Below, piece by piece: positions 10,935-22,362 of a stretch of DNA of 64,000 nucleotides. A program made the position numbers and the translations under genes. The notes beneath the pieces are model-generated. The model was not told the origin of the DNA. It worked only from the letters and a program-made list of their open reading frames with translations, and ran no database searches. This DNA is from Oscheius onirici. Its lineage: Eukaryota > Nematoda > Chromadorea > Rhabditida > Rhabditidae. The stretch spans positions 8,370,001 to 8,434,000 of the forward strand of contig OW051472.1 in NCBI GenBank assembly GCA_932521025.1, written 5' to 3'. How positions within the stretch are numbered: position 1 is the stretch's first letter; every line of letters begins with the position of its first letter.

Positions 10935-12881
10935 CTTAATTAATTTGTTTTATTTAACAATTGCTTACATTTACTGCTCTGTGTGCTAAGACTGACACAA
11001 TAGAGAGAAAAAAGAAGATCAGCATAGTGAGAGTGGCCGACTGATATCTGCATATCAAGAGAAAGGTGACCCCGCTGATCAATCCCGGTTTTGGATTGCT
11101 TCCCTAGAACAAAGCTGATTCAACAGCTATATCCTTCGTAGTACTGAAATATGGAATTGATGATGATGTTGCGTGTGATTCCATTGTGACAGTTCTTCTC
11201 TTTTGATCTTCCCGCTCTTTTCAGGCAGAGGGAGAGCTGACATCGATCGTTGACAAGTTTACGATCTAACGTTAGGTGTCATAAAGCATGGGTCTGGCCA
11301 TAAAGGGCCTGCTGCCAGCTGTCGAGAGCCATACGGTAGCTAATGGCTCCATCAGACTCTTCCTCTTACGGTAGACTTGACTTTTGAAAACTGTGACATT
11401 ATTCACGTCTATTTTGCCGCCTGGCGGCTATTAATTTGTGTCTTGGATGAATTATTCTGCCAACTGACGGAATGCGTCAGAGAAATATCCTCGCTACTGT
11501 AACTCCCCTCAGACTGTCTATTACCTCCTGATCCAGAGATAATCTGAAGAAAGCTAGCGCGTGTGGCAACAGTGCAGGTGGTCGCTAATGTGTCATAATT
11601 TTTACGTTCGACCCTTATTGGCGCACTGGACGCATTGTCTGATTATCTAATTGCATAGGAAGGACGTGACAGATGAGCAGCGAAATGCGCCAGTTGAGCG
11701 GACGGAGCCAATTGTGAGACATATGCTCTCGACTTCTAGATTGACTTCGGAAAGGAGCCCGTTAGGGAGGCTCACGGCAATCGGGCAGAACTCATTACAG
11801 TAAGAAGGCAATGGGTCGCAGGATGGCAAGAAGAGTACTGAAAATAACAACAAGAGGCCTTTTAGAAGATTCGAGAGACTATCTCTGAAGATTCTGGAGA
11901 GACAGATTTTAGACAATTATTTCTGAAGAAAACCTTCTGGATCTGAAGAAAAGCTTATGGTACTGGCTAGATCTTCCAAACTGACTAAAGTCTGTTAAAA
12001 AAAGAACGCTACAGTAACCCGAAATTCCCTTCACCGCGGGACCCATACGTCCATATAACATCCATTTTCTAGGTAAAAAATTGATCTTTTCGCTGTTAGG
12101 TGGCCCAAACGTGTAAGCATGTAAGCCGAAGGGAATTTCGGGTTACTGTAGCGTTTATTTTTAACAGATTTTACTCAATCTAACAAAGATAACATACTTG
12201 CAGCTAAAAAATATATGCTTGAAAAAAAAATATACAGCATGCTATCAGAAGAAGATATGCAACAGTTATCTAGATCGAAAATTCCTCGAGTCTGTCGACA
12301 CGAAATGAGTCCCTGAAACATCTTCTCCCAAAATATTGAAAAGAGACAGAGACAGTTACTCTGACATAGTGTCTCTCCACTCCAGATTCCCCCACTTTGA
12401 GGAAATCCCGCTTTAAATCAGGCACTAATCTCCTCTTACTGAACGAGAACAAAAAATATCTAATCTTCAAAGATCCTACGGTACTGCATTTTCTTCTTTG
12501 AAGAGCGCCCGGGCATTGGCCCCTCCGTCGAGGGGCGTGTCCGGATGACTCTGAAGCCATTCGGAAGCCCCTTCGGTCAGCCGGCTGACCCCAGAGAAGA
12601 CCCTTTCTCGACGGTCCTTTCGTGTATCCACCAGCAGATATTCAATCAGCCTGAGTGCTTTCAGTAGGGGGCATTGCACGGGGGAGCTCAGCCCTCGGAA
12701 GGCTCGACTCCTTTTCTTCTCGATTTGAGCGATTCCTTCTCGAATATTTTCCATCTTCTTTTTCCGCTTTCTTTTCTATTGTAAGTTCCTTCTCAAGTTC
12801 AACTTTAAATCAAACTTTGCCTCTTTTATTGTCTTTAGTTACATTTTTATTGTCCTCTTCAGCTAACAAAAACTTTTTCTG
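10935..12881. other. Intergenic region upstream of the LIM-homeobox gene
   Basis: About 1.9 kb lie between divergently transcribed genes. The region contains the inverted repeat at 11991-12168 and a possible signal-peptide exon on the minus strand near 10969-11026. The remaining sequence has no convincing coding frame. It probably holds the promoter and cis-regulatory DNA of the homeobox gene, but no specific site is claimed. Confidence 0.4.
11991..12168. repeat. Foldback element with about 42-nt inverted ends
   Basis: The left end TCTGTTAAAAAAAGAACGCT continues as ACAGTAACCCGAAATTCCCT. The right end (12128-12168) is its inverse, through GAAGGGAATTTCGGGTTACT to TTTTTAACAGA. The central 28 nt of each arm match perfectly, and the spacer is about 95 bp. 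The sequence is unrelated to the TA-flanked family. It is non-coding and looks like a non-autonomous DNA transposon. Confidence 0.75.
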
Positions 12882-15800
12882 ATGAAAGAAGGAAAAACGA
12901 TGAAGACGGAAGAAGCAGCCACCACTTCAGAAGAGTCAACCTCCATCCAACAGACTACTCCTTCAGTCGGTTCGTTCAAGAAATTTAAATCTTACGAAAG
13001 ACTCATCTATTTTTTGTTCTATAAAGAAAGAACATAAGAATCAGAAGCTTTTTCTGACTCAGTGAAGCTAATTACCAGACGTCCGTGTTTGCCATCTCAC
13101 CTGTTAACCTGGCCGCATCTGTTGTATTAGGTGTCAGTCCATTTGGCTCTTTTGTCGCCTGCCGCCCTTTAAAAACAGTCTAGTTCAAGCAGAAGGTTCG
13201 GTTGAAACGAAGCGTAACGAGTCAGAATGGGACAATAATTCATAAGCATCCATCATTGCAGCCGGCTGTCCGCACTGCTCCGCCTGTGACCTCCTCATCA
13301 CCGAAAAGTTTGTCAACAGAGTCCTTGATAGGTACATCTCATTTCTGTCCGGAAATGGCAAGTTTTTCAGATCGTATCACAGTGACTGTCTTCGGTGTTC
13401 AGCCTGTAGTCAATTGCTGACAAGAACGTGCTTTTTAAGACAAGAACAGCTGTTTTGCCGAGACCATTTCTACAAGTAAGAGACTTGGAAGGAAGAACCA
13501 AACTAGTTTAGAAGGTTTGGGACAAAATGTACACTCTGTGGTTACGGAATTGTGCCGGATTCTGTTGTCAGGAGAGCGTCGGGTAAGAGAACGTCTTGTC
13601 TGATCTAATAATCCCAGGACACATCTACCACGTCGAGTGTTTTCAGTGCATAATCTGTAAGCGGGAGCTAAAAACTGGAGAAGAGTTCTATCTGATCCCA
13701 GATGATGGCCGGCTTGTCTGTAAATCCGACTACGAACTTGCAAAGGAAAAACGTGAGTCAAGAGTCTGCATAAACATGGACTATTCTATAAACAGTGTTC
13801 ACTATCGATACATTCCCATTTTCTTTTGCTCTTCTCTCGTATTCAAGACCAAATACTCGTGACTATACTTGGGCGTCGAGTCGAAAAGTCGAGTCACGAG
13901 CCGATTCGAGTCGAGTTCTAGAGTCGACCCTGCTCGAGCTGGCTCGCGAGTCGAGTTGTGCTGGCTCAAGCTGGCTCGCAAGTCGAGTCGATTCTTATCA
14001 ATACGTACAAAAGTGAAAGTTTATTTAACTGGGGAAATAACAAAAGATTTTCGTCATTGACAGTATTATCTTTCTCTAGCAAAAAAATATTCGAGCCGCG
14101 GAATTTGAAAGCGACTCGACTCAAGGGCCATATCGAGTCGAGTTGCCCAAGTATACTCGTGATTCTTCACTTTTGAGAATTACTTGATGAGTAACAGTGA
14201 CTGTTTTTCACACACCTAGTGGGAATCTTTCCAAACATTTGTTCTTCGAAAAGTCTCAGCTTTCCAATCTTTCGGAACTAAAGTTCCCAAGCTGATTCAG
14301 ATCCATACTTTTCCAGCCTGATGTGATTTTTTCTTACGAATTGTTAGTTCAACTTAGAACACTGTTCCTTATTCGTATAGTCCGTCTAGATCTTGAAGAA
14401 CTCCTCGCCTGCTTCTTCTATCTGTCACACAACTCCTTCTTGTTCCCATAAGCAGAGTCCTGACAGACTCTTTCCATTGTCAATTTCCGTCTTCAGCTGT
14501 TGCGTCATGGCCGTTACCCGCTCCGCCCTACCAATTTCCCTCGAGTCCATAATCTCGCCGGTTTTCCTCTTCTGACGGACCATCTGGCCTGTCCTAATCC
14601 ATCTTCATAGACATTTTTCGAGACCCCTTGTAAGCTCGATTTCAAGTCTATTTCGGCCGGGCTGTGACTCTCTCACAGTTGATTAAATTTTCTCGCTGTG
14701 ACTGTCTGCCAATTGAGGCTACCGTAGTCTCCTCTCTCGTCAACCTGTCTATTGTCTCGTGAGGCCATTGACTTGCGCTGATTACTCAACGATAAACGGC
14801 TTTATCGAGCCTGTTTTCCGGAGAGACTGAGATCAAGATTTAATTAAAGCTCGATGCCCGAGATAGCCCTTCGCTCTCGCTTTATGACTCTATGGTCCTG
14901 AGAAAGAACACAGATCTCCCCTTTCGGGATGGCTTCTTTCTAATCCCCACCCACAACTAATCCATGGAAAGAGCAAGAGGAGGATCACTGAGGTCGTGGA
15001 ATGCTGACCGGTCACATCCCACTCCTCGTCTGGACATGACTCATGCCCTTTTTTCCAAATATGATTTCCTGCAAAACCCTCTGTTTATATGTCAACTACC
15101 TACCCCTCCCACCCAATTAGTGCACATTATGACGGTCCCCAGAGACTCTTCTACCTGCTCTGTAATTGGCACCAGCCGGCTCTCCATCAGTCTCTACCAG
15201 CTGCTCAGACACGAGTCTTTTGTTTCTTCTTACTATACTCTTTGGTCATGTCTCTCTCTTCGTTTTTCTACTCGTTCCGGCTGACGCATACTCCGACGTG
15301 TTCGTGGGACATTCTTTCTTCCACTCCTGACGAAATGTCACGCTCCACCTTTGAGAATAGTTCCTCGTGCGAACAGTATCTTTTCCAGCTGGAACTTTCC
15401 TCCAAAATGTTGTCGAAAACAATCAAAAGTTGTGTCGCCATTTTTTCTCACGAATCCGGGCTGTTTGCGCGCCGTCGCCATTGCACCTGCCCACCGCCCC
15501 CCAGGTGTCACAGCTCCGTCTTCTGCTCTTCGTTCCAGTCTCGACTTGTACCACGAATTCCCGCGCAGCTAAAGCTCCTCCCAGTATGCGTCATATCACC
15601 TGACCTGTCCGGCTACAAAACTTGCGGTATACTACGAAAGAAGACCCAGTGTGCCTCAAATCTTGTCACTCATTCTCAAACTGACCTACTACTTTATAAA
15701 GTTTCTTCAGCAAGCGACTCTGAGATGGATTCCGGCAACAAGAGACCCCGAACGACCATTTCGGCCAAAGCTCTGGAGACGCTGAAGCAGGTAACTTGTT

Positions 15801-16943
15801 CAGATATCTGGATACAAACTTGTTAAGGCCTACCAGGAGAGCAGCAAGCCGGCTCGACATGTTCGAGAACAGCTGGCAATGAAGTGCGGTCTCGAAATGA
15901 GGGTGGTTCAAGTAAGTTCACGACAAAAAAATACTCTCATGCAATTTTCTTAATCCGAGCAGATGTGAGAATGCAATCAGCGGATAATCAGTCTCTCTTG
16001 GCCGATTAGGTCAGACAATCCGCGCTCACTTTCTTTCCTTCTTTCTTCGTCAAAAAGACACGCAAAAAGTTGTATACTGCTACCGTAGTCTCCTACGACC
16101 ATCGTCGTCAAGTGCTCCTGGTCGGTGGGAATTTGGCGCTGATTACAGCCGCGGGTCGCCCCAGCAACGCAGCTGATAATCCCCCTGGTCTAGATCCAGC
16201 AGCCACCTGACCACAAAAGGGCAGAACAGAACCGCGGTCCGAGAGGACAACTTAAACTTTGAAAATACTGCCTAGACAAATGTTTCCAGGTTTTCTAAGA
16301 GTAGTCTGTACGAAAAGATACGAAACATGAATCCGGAAGAGTATCTTTAAAGATTGTCAACAAAAAACTTCCAGGTGTGGTTCCAAAACAGACGTGCCAA
16401 GGAGAAGAGACTGAAGAAGGATGCCGGTAGGCGCTGGGGAGGTCAGATGAAAGGAGACAGTGACTCAAACTCTCCTTCTGGAAGTATTCAAGGACAGTCT
16501 CCGCAATACAACCCACAACCTCCTGGACCTCAACTTGATTGTAAGTATTTTTTCAGAGGAATATGAGAAAACTTTTCAGATGCTTCCGCCTACAACGATT
16601 CGGTTCTTGACAACGAGGTTCATCGTTCGACCGAAGTCAGTTACAGTGGTGAGGAGAACTTGTATTGGGGGAAAAGTTGTTTTGCAGTGGCTGAACTGGA
16701 AAACTATCCAGGAATCCCTCGTCCTGAACTCACTCTCGCTCCTGCTGGAGCTCTTCTCGGAATGGACTCCATGACCGTTAGTTTTAGCCTAGTTTCCCCA
16801 ACTTTTTGAATATTCAGGGTTTCCCGCCAATGCCACAGCACATGGGTTCAGACTCGCTGTATTCGATGCAGCATATGGCCGCAATGCAAGCTCCGTCACT
16901 TTCCATGAATGGTCTTGTCCACAACTACAGTCACATGGTCTAA
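12882..16943 (+). CDS. ceh-14-like: LHX3/LHX4-class LIM-homeodomain transcription factor
   Basis: Eleven exons join in phase (12882-12969, 13262-13331, 13371-13475, 13512-13582, 13618-13752, 15711-15790, 15828-15911, 16375-16540, 16580-16648, 16688-16776, 16818-16943), giving 360 residues. LIM1 spans [11 protein letters not shown] to FCRDHFY and LIM2 spans CTLCGYGIV to LVCKSDYEL, with the zinc Cys/His pattern intact. The homeodomain begins [20 protein letters not shown] and ends [20 protein letters not shown], which is diagnostic of the LHX3/4 (CEH-14) class. Recognition helix Q50 and N51 are present. The tail is Pro/Met-rich and ends VHNYSHMV. By analogy it specifies neuron subtypes. A second in-frame ATG lies at 12900. 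The long intron 13753-15710 contains a transposon-like element. Confidence 0.93.
13853..14162. mobile_element. Transposon-like element with 9-bp target duplication, GAGTCGAGTC-rich
   Basis: The direct repeat TACTCGTGA flanks the element on both sides. Just inside are inverted ends TACTTGGGC...GCCCAAGTA, followed by inverted runs rich in GAGTCGAGTC. A 9-bp duplication is characteristic of Mutator-like elements, so this may be a non-autonomous relative; that assignment is an inference. The interior is short-period CGAGTCGA repeats plus about 100 bp of AT-rich DNA with no coding capacity. It sits in the long intron after the second LIM domain. Confidence 0.7.
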
Positions 16944-17270
16944 GCTTTCCAGTTATTCCCAATAATGATCCGCGTGAGATCTCCACCTCGTCTGTTTCTC
17001 TTCTTTTTTTTATTCGGAATGAAGGTTCATATAGACAAAGTACAGGCTTGAGCAACGGGTATAAGGCACGTGATGTTAGTGGGCCGGACGACACGGACAA
17101 GTTCACGCAAAAAAAGCCTTTTTGGTTAGGCACTCGGGACAGATTTTAAAGAAGCAAACGCTGAGTATCACTTATGTGTCCGCGTAAGGAAGGTCCTCAA
17201 CCAAAAGTTTGATGGGTTCGAGAGAGCGCTGAAAGAAAAGTTCGATATCGACCGGCCCTTTAGGGAAAGA

Positions 17271-18388
17271 TCAGACTTTGTGGGGAAGACGGGACGTCGA
17301 ATGATGGTTGTCTTGAGTGGCCAAAGGAGCCTTTTTAATCAATTCTGGTGAGAAATTGTCTTCCAAAGAAGTCTGTAAGGATGATGGTTGTGAAGAGGTC
17401 TTCTTGAAACTAGGGTGAGACTAGAAGAAGCGGGGTTACTGTGCGAACAAGTACGTTTACCTTATATGGAAGATTTCCGTTTGGTTTCGTTTCTGGACTA
17501 TTCCTACTGTCGATCGGCTTCTTCTCAGGCTCCATTTGACTGAAATTTTCATTTTTTGTAGTTATTTGCACCAGTCACCAGCCTTCAAACTTCACTCTAT
17601 TCGAATTTTGCTTTTTTTTTTGCTTTTTGCTAGCTTCTATTCGAATTTACTAGTTTTATTTGTCAAAACTTATTCCAGATGGAACTTTTTTGGGGAAGTT
17701 TTGAAGACAAGCATCGCAAACATCACTCCGTATAGACAAAAGACTAGGCATGAGCTCTCAAGAAAAATCTCTCTCTCGCGTTGTAAAATCATTTGTCGGT
17801 TTCACATAAATCGCGGCGGTGGCCCAAGAGACTCGTCAACACGTCAGTTGCGTTGTTATTGAGCACCTACCTCTGATGGCTGAACGTACTCTTCGGCCTG
17901 TCCCACGGCTCGGGCGCATACTGAGACTGGTAGTAGTAGCGGGGCATACTGTGTCCGTAACCTTCTTCCGCGTGCCTCAAAATGGATCTCTTCCTTCTCC
18001 GACTATTCCGTGTGGAGAATTTGATGATGAGGAACCCTGTAAATATATTCTATTGCGTAAAGAATTGCGTAAGGAGGCCGGAGGAAAGGGAACGCCTTCT
18101 TGCGCAATGGGAAAACAAATTAGACGGACACCTGGACGTACCGATCATGCCAACAGCCGAAATCAGTGCCATAACAAAAGTCATATTTCGGAGATCCTGG
18201 ATGTAATCTGTCATTCTGTGCATATCATCAGCGACCTGAAAGGAGACTCTTCAAAAAAGAGGAAGAGAAGGAGCACAAACCTGCATCATTTTGGGTATTC
18301 CGCGAAAAATTACATTCATATCGGGATATTGATGAGCTTCAACCATCATGTCGTGTGGTGACTGGTGGGCAGACGGCCCACTGCCCAT
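17271..18388 (-). CDS. Small single-pass membrane protein, unrecognised
   Basis: Five exons join in phase with good splice sites: 18281-18388, 18142-18235, 17871-18036, 17461-17539 and 17271-17420 (stop TGA). They give about 198 residues. The start MGSGPSAHQSPHDMMV is followed by an amphipathic segment. One membrane helix (MTFVMALISAVGMIGFLII) follows, then a strongly basic stop-transfer stretch (RNSRRRKRSILR), a Tyr-rich piece (PRYYYQSQY) and a polar tail. The topology suggests the basic side faces the cytosol. I know no family match. An acceptor-like CTTCAG lies just upstream of the ATG, so an extra 5' exon is possible. No single exon is long enough to stand out as an open frame, so the gene is easily missed. 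Confidence 0.6.
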
Positions 18389-21042
18389 GTCCGCTGAAGA
18401 AAATGAGCTTGAAAGTTTCTAGGTACTTTTAACGAGAAAAATTCCAAGAGAACAGGACAGAAGAGTAAATTTGGATCAGTAAGAAGGCTGGAAAACGAGA
18501 AATTTCAAATTTTGAAATCCCGGCAGAGCCGACTGCCCATGTCTCCGGAACTTTCGGCTAACCAAGTGGAAAGGAGCGGACTGATAAGATTACTCGACCT
18601 AATTAGCATAAGACAAGAGAGAATTTGATTAGACGAGAAAGAAGAAGAACTGGATGCCTTCGGAGAGTTGCATCCCCCGGGGCAATGCCATATAACTCAT
18701 GCCACTAAAAAGCGTTCAAACAGGCGATGAATGGGCTTGGGAGGTCGTCGAACATGTTGCGCTATATTTTGGAAGGATGTGCAGAGAGAGAGTTGGGTCA
18801 GGCGGCCATGTCCCGACAGGAGAAAACAGCTGTCTCTTTGGGAGAAGAAGAGAAATCAAAAATAATCAATTATCCTGCTCTCGACCGAGTGTATCTAACA
18901 AACCGCAGAACATTGACGGATAGCGAGGAAGGAAGCTAGGTGGACCAATGGCAATTGGCATCGTTAGCATGTTTGCGTAGTCTTGTACCTCCTGGGGCCA
19001 GCCAGAGCTCTGATTCGGTTACTCAATGAGCGAGGGTCACTCCCAATATGTTTTTGAAGAAAAGTACCACAAAACCTCTATTATAAGCCCCCCTACGTAA
19101 GATACACAATTACGTATTCACGTTTTTTTGGTTTCAAGACGGTATTTTCTGACTCTGTAACGTTCTGCAAAGTAGTAGTCCCTGACGTCCTCTACAACTT
19201 TGTAGAACACCAAAAAGCCGAAAAATGTCGTCTTGACCTTGAAAAATGTGAATACGTAATTGCGTATTTTACGTAAAGGGGGTGCTTCTAATAAAGGTTT
19301 TACGGTAGTCAAGTTTAGTAGAGAAAGAGACAAAAGGGCAGTTTTAAAGACTCTGAAAAGGTCAGAGCTCACAAAGAGTTGGTGCAATTAGATCCAAGAC
19401 AATGGTCAGTGCCAGCAGGAGGCGGTCCTGACTCAGTCCGGTTGATCGGGTTCAATCGATACCAAAAGAACATGGTACGGGTCAGTAGCCGGAGGCTAGA
19501 TGGGAACTGACTCTCGGATGTTGACCAGAGCTGGAAATGATGAGGAAGTGTCATTTTTATGGCGCGGGACAAAGACTGAACTTATACAGTAGATGACTAA
19601 CTGGGACTGTTTTGGAATGGACAGACATTGGCGAAAGGGAAACATGTTCAAACCTAGAGAAACTACTATGATCGATTGAACATATGGAGATGAGAGCAGG
19701 TGAGAGGAGGAGTGAATGGACCATCTGTTAATATAAAAACTTCCAGTTCATGAGAAAATACTGAGAAAAAGAGAAAATAAATGGACGAAGGTCCGTCAGC
19801 AGCTGGCCCTTGGCTAGTGATTAAAATGTGCTCGAATGTCGCGACTTTACAACAGGAGCAAAACGACTGAGAATTTTGGCATATTGGACAGGGAGAATGT
19901 TACAACTGGGAGACAACTGCGCGACACTCCTACTGTGGAGCAGTCGCCGACTCCATTTGACGCCATAAATTACACTAAATCTTTTACGAGCTCTCTCGAT
20001 GATAAATCGGCTCCGTTTTGAACTCTCTCTTTCAGCCAATTTGGAGTTCGTCACGGTTCCTCAATTTTATGATGCTTTTCCATAGAAACTTGTCTTTTCA
20101 GTCGGCGACTACCGCATTAAAAATAGAGAGGAGACGAGACGTGTTTACCGCTTAGTCGAAAGCCCTTTAAAAGCGACACAAAAAGACACTTGTGGAGAAG
20201 CGGGACAAAGAAATGCAGTTAGTTGATTGTCGTGTCCTTTGCTTTGTCAAAGACGCCGCGGGAGGTTCCGTCCGTTTTTCTGACAGCCTGGCTTACGGGC
20301 GGCAGAGAGCAGCTGATGCCATCAGACCTGCCCACATCATTTATGCTCTTCCTGTATAGTCAGAATTTCTAATAGGGAAGTTGTAAAAGGCGCTAGAGTT
20401 TGGTTAGTAGAGAGCCTGAATGACTCTGTTCCCAGTGATAATCATGATTGATATGGAGCAGAGAGAGAGAGAGAACAAATAAATGGAGAGCTGAATGAGG
20501 GAGAACAACTGGTGATTGAGAAAAGGCCGGAGAGGATGAATGGGAGTGCAGTTGCTGTCAGACTAAAAATAATGAAACCATAAAAGGATAGCGTCTCTCG
20601 GAAAATAGAAGAAGGAATGAGAGAGGAGAAAATTCGGGATTTGGATAAAAAAAGCTAAGAGGATTCCCCCTCACGTTATATATTTTTCAAAGACTGACGT
20701 GTCAATTAGCCGCCCAATTTGATGGACGTCTAAAATTCTTGAGAAAGTGTGTAAAAGCATCAATCAGAGCACTATTTCATGAGGCAAAAAGCCGTGTAGT
20801 TTGATTACACAGCCAGCAGGTGAGGGAAGAAACTGAAGTATAACACAATAAACACCAAGGCTTCGCTTTACGGGATTAATCGACTGACAGAGACATCATA
20901 GGAGAAAACACCTCAAGAGGGGGAAAACCAATTAGGTGAGTTCTCGTCGTTGAGGGGGAACACTCTGATCAGTCCGAGACTAACAACAAACAAACATCAG
21001 TTTTCACTCGTCAGAGGAGTCTCATTAGGAAGCTATATTTTT
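18389..21042. other. Intergenic region with one foldback element
   Basis: About 2.6 kb with no convincing gene. It holds foldback copy 3 (19065-19307), a GA-rich stretch near 20460-20480 and AT-rich, low-complexity DNA. The open frames are short and unlike protein. It is probably promoter DNA for the small membrane protein on the left and 3' flank of arginine kinase on the right. Confidence 0.4.
19065..19307. mobile_element. MITE-like foldback element, copy 3
   Basis: About 243 bp. The left end TACCACAAAACCTCTATTAT and the right end ATAAAGGTTTTACGGTA are inverted copies. The arms carry CGCAATTACGTATTCAC-type sequence on both sides. The core differs from copies 1, 2 and 4, so this is a subfamily. 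Both ends retain a TA. It is the only copy of the five lying outside a gene. Confidence 0.75.
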
Positions 21043-22160
21043 TTAAACAGAGTTTTTCTCGAGCTCCAGGAGAACCCTTACTCCGTCGTAGAACGTTTTG
21101 ACTGCTTGATACTCGGTGATACCGAGACGCTGCTTGTTCGAAATGTCGAAAATTCCGTCTTTCGACTCGCTGTGCTCGCCCGACGTACCGTGAATCTGAA
21201 TTTAAGATACTTGTAAAAAATTGAAAAAAAACCTGAAGTTTCAACTCGTCACAGATCTTTTCAAATTTTTCCCTGTCCGCGGAATTCTTTGGAAGTTTTA
21301 TATGGACACTGGTTCGAATCGTAGTCCCGAGTTTGGTGGGACAGAAAGTGAGCCATCCGAGATGTTGAGAACGGGCGTACGTGTTCTTGTCGGCGATAGT
21401 TTTCAGGCCCTTGATCAGTCGACTGAGGACTTCTCCGACGTTTGCGCCATTTTGCATCGAAATGATGCGGAGATGGTCTTCCTCATTTACCCACACGAGA
21501 AAAGTCTTATTTGAATTGTGATAAATATCTCTACCCGTCGGCCAAAACCTAATGGCCTTTGCAGATTCCAGAAAACGATCGCCTTCTTTGAACAGAAAAT
21601 GGTCTTCGATCAGTTTGTTCTTCGTCGCCTCGTCCATTCCGACCAGCGGGATATACTTTCCTTTGAGTTCTTCATCCGTGATCGTCTCGAAGACTCCCCT
21701 CATTCGAGCCTCCACATTTCTGTAACTCGACTCCGTCAATAATGGATTGAAGGGGTAGCCGGCCAAAGACCGTCCACATCTTATACGAGTCGAGATGATA
21801 AAGTTGCCATCGGGATCGAGATCGGCCAAATCGGCGATATTCTGGTCTCCCAAGTCGGTGGGAGGCTGATTGTCTGTCGGTTTGAATCCGTGGTAATCTT
21901 CGATTACGGCATCGAATAGAGGAGCAAACGTCTGGTAGCTTTCTCCATCTGGACAATAAATCCCAATGCCGGAGTCTAGATCCTCCACTCCGGACTGAAT
22001 CACATCCCAGAGAGTGGCACCCAGACGCGTCTTCGTCTTCAACCTGTCCAAAATGGGCTTGGCCAGGTGTTTCTTCAGCAACGATTTGCAGTCCTCGGCA
22101 GACTGAAGACTTCGCGTAGCCTTCTTCGATCCTCTTCAACGTCTCACTCGGAACAGCCAT
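21043..22160 (-). CDS. Arginine kinase (phosphagen kinase), apparent +1 frameshift near codon 17
   Basis: It transfers phosphate between ATP and arginine to buffer cytosolic energy. Exon 1 is 21233-22160 and exon 2 is 21043-21195, giving about 359 residues, typical of the family. The landmarks are the [10 protein letters not shown] substrate-specificity region, [18 protein letters not shown] (nucleotide-binding arginines), [14 protein letters not shown] with the reactive Cys, and the C-terminal GEHSESKDG...DISNKQRLG flexible loop. The start [17 protein letters not shown] matches the family. Directly after it the frame breaks: one extra base near 22109 shifts it out of the frame that continues [15 protein letters not shown]. 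Exon 1 is 928 nt, one more than a whole number of codons, and exon 2 is in phase, so exactly one base is in excess. This is either an assembly error or a null allele. CPTKL carries Lys where Asn is usual. Confidence 0.93.
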
Positions 22161-22362
22161 TGTGAAGAATTCATGTCCGAAGACCCCAATATTTATATGT
22201 AGTTTTTTTTGTTCGCAAATTGTTTTTGTAGTTTTTCAAGTTTTTTTCAAACTTCTAACATTTACAACTGTTGCAATTATTATTATTAATATTTATTGCC
22301 AAATCGTAGAATTTCCTTTGTTTTACAATGACTCTGTTCCACTGTTAACTTGAAGCAGACCA

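Noticed and set aside
10969-11026. Signal-peptide exon for the unrecognised gene at 9389-10934
   Set aside because: The peptide MLIFFFLSIVSVLAHKSS is attractive and has a GTAAGC donor, but its phase leads to a stop in the next exon, so it is noted only as a possibility.
18719-18939. Plus-strand frames of about 70 residues
   Set aside because: They are low-complexity, with no splice context and no family pattern, in an otherwise empty intergenic region.
20460-20482. GA dinucleotide run
   Set aside because: It is a short simple repeat with no evidence of function.
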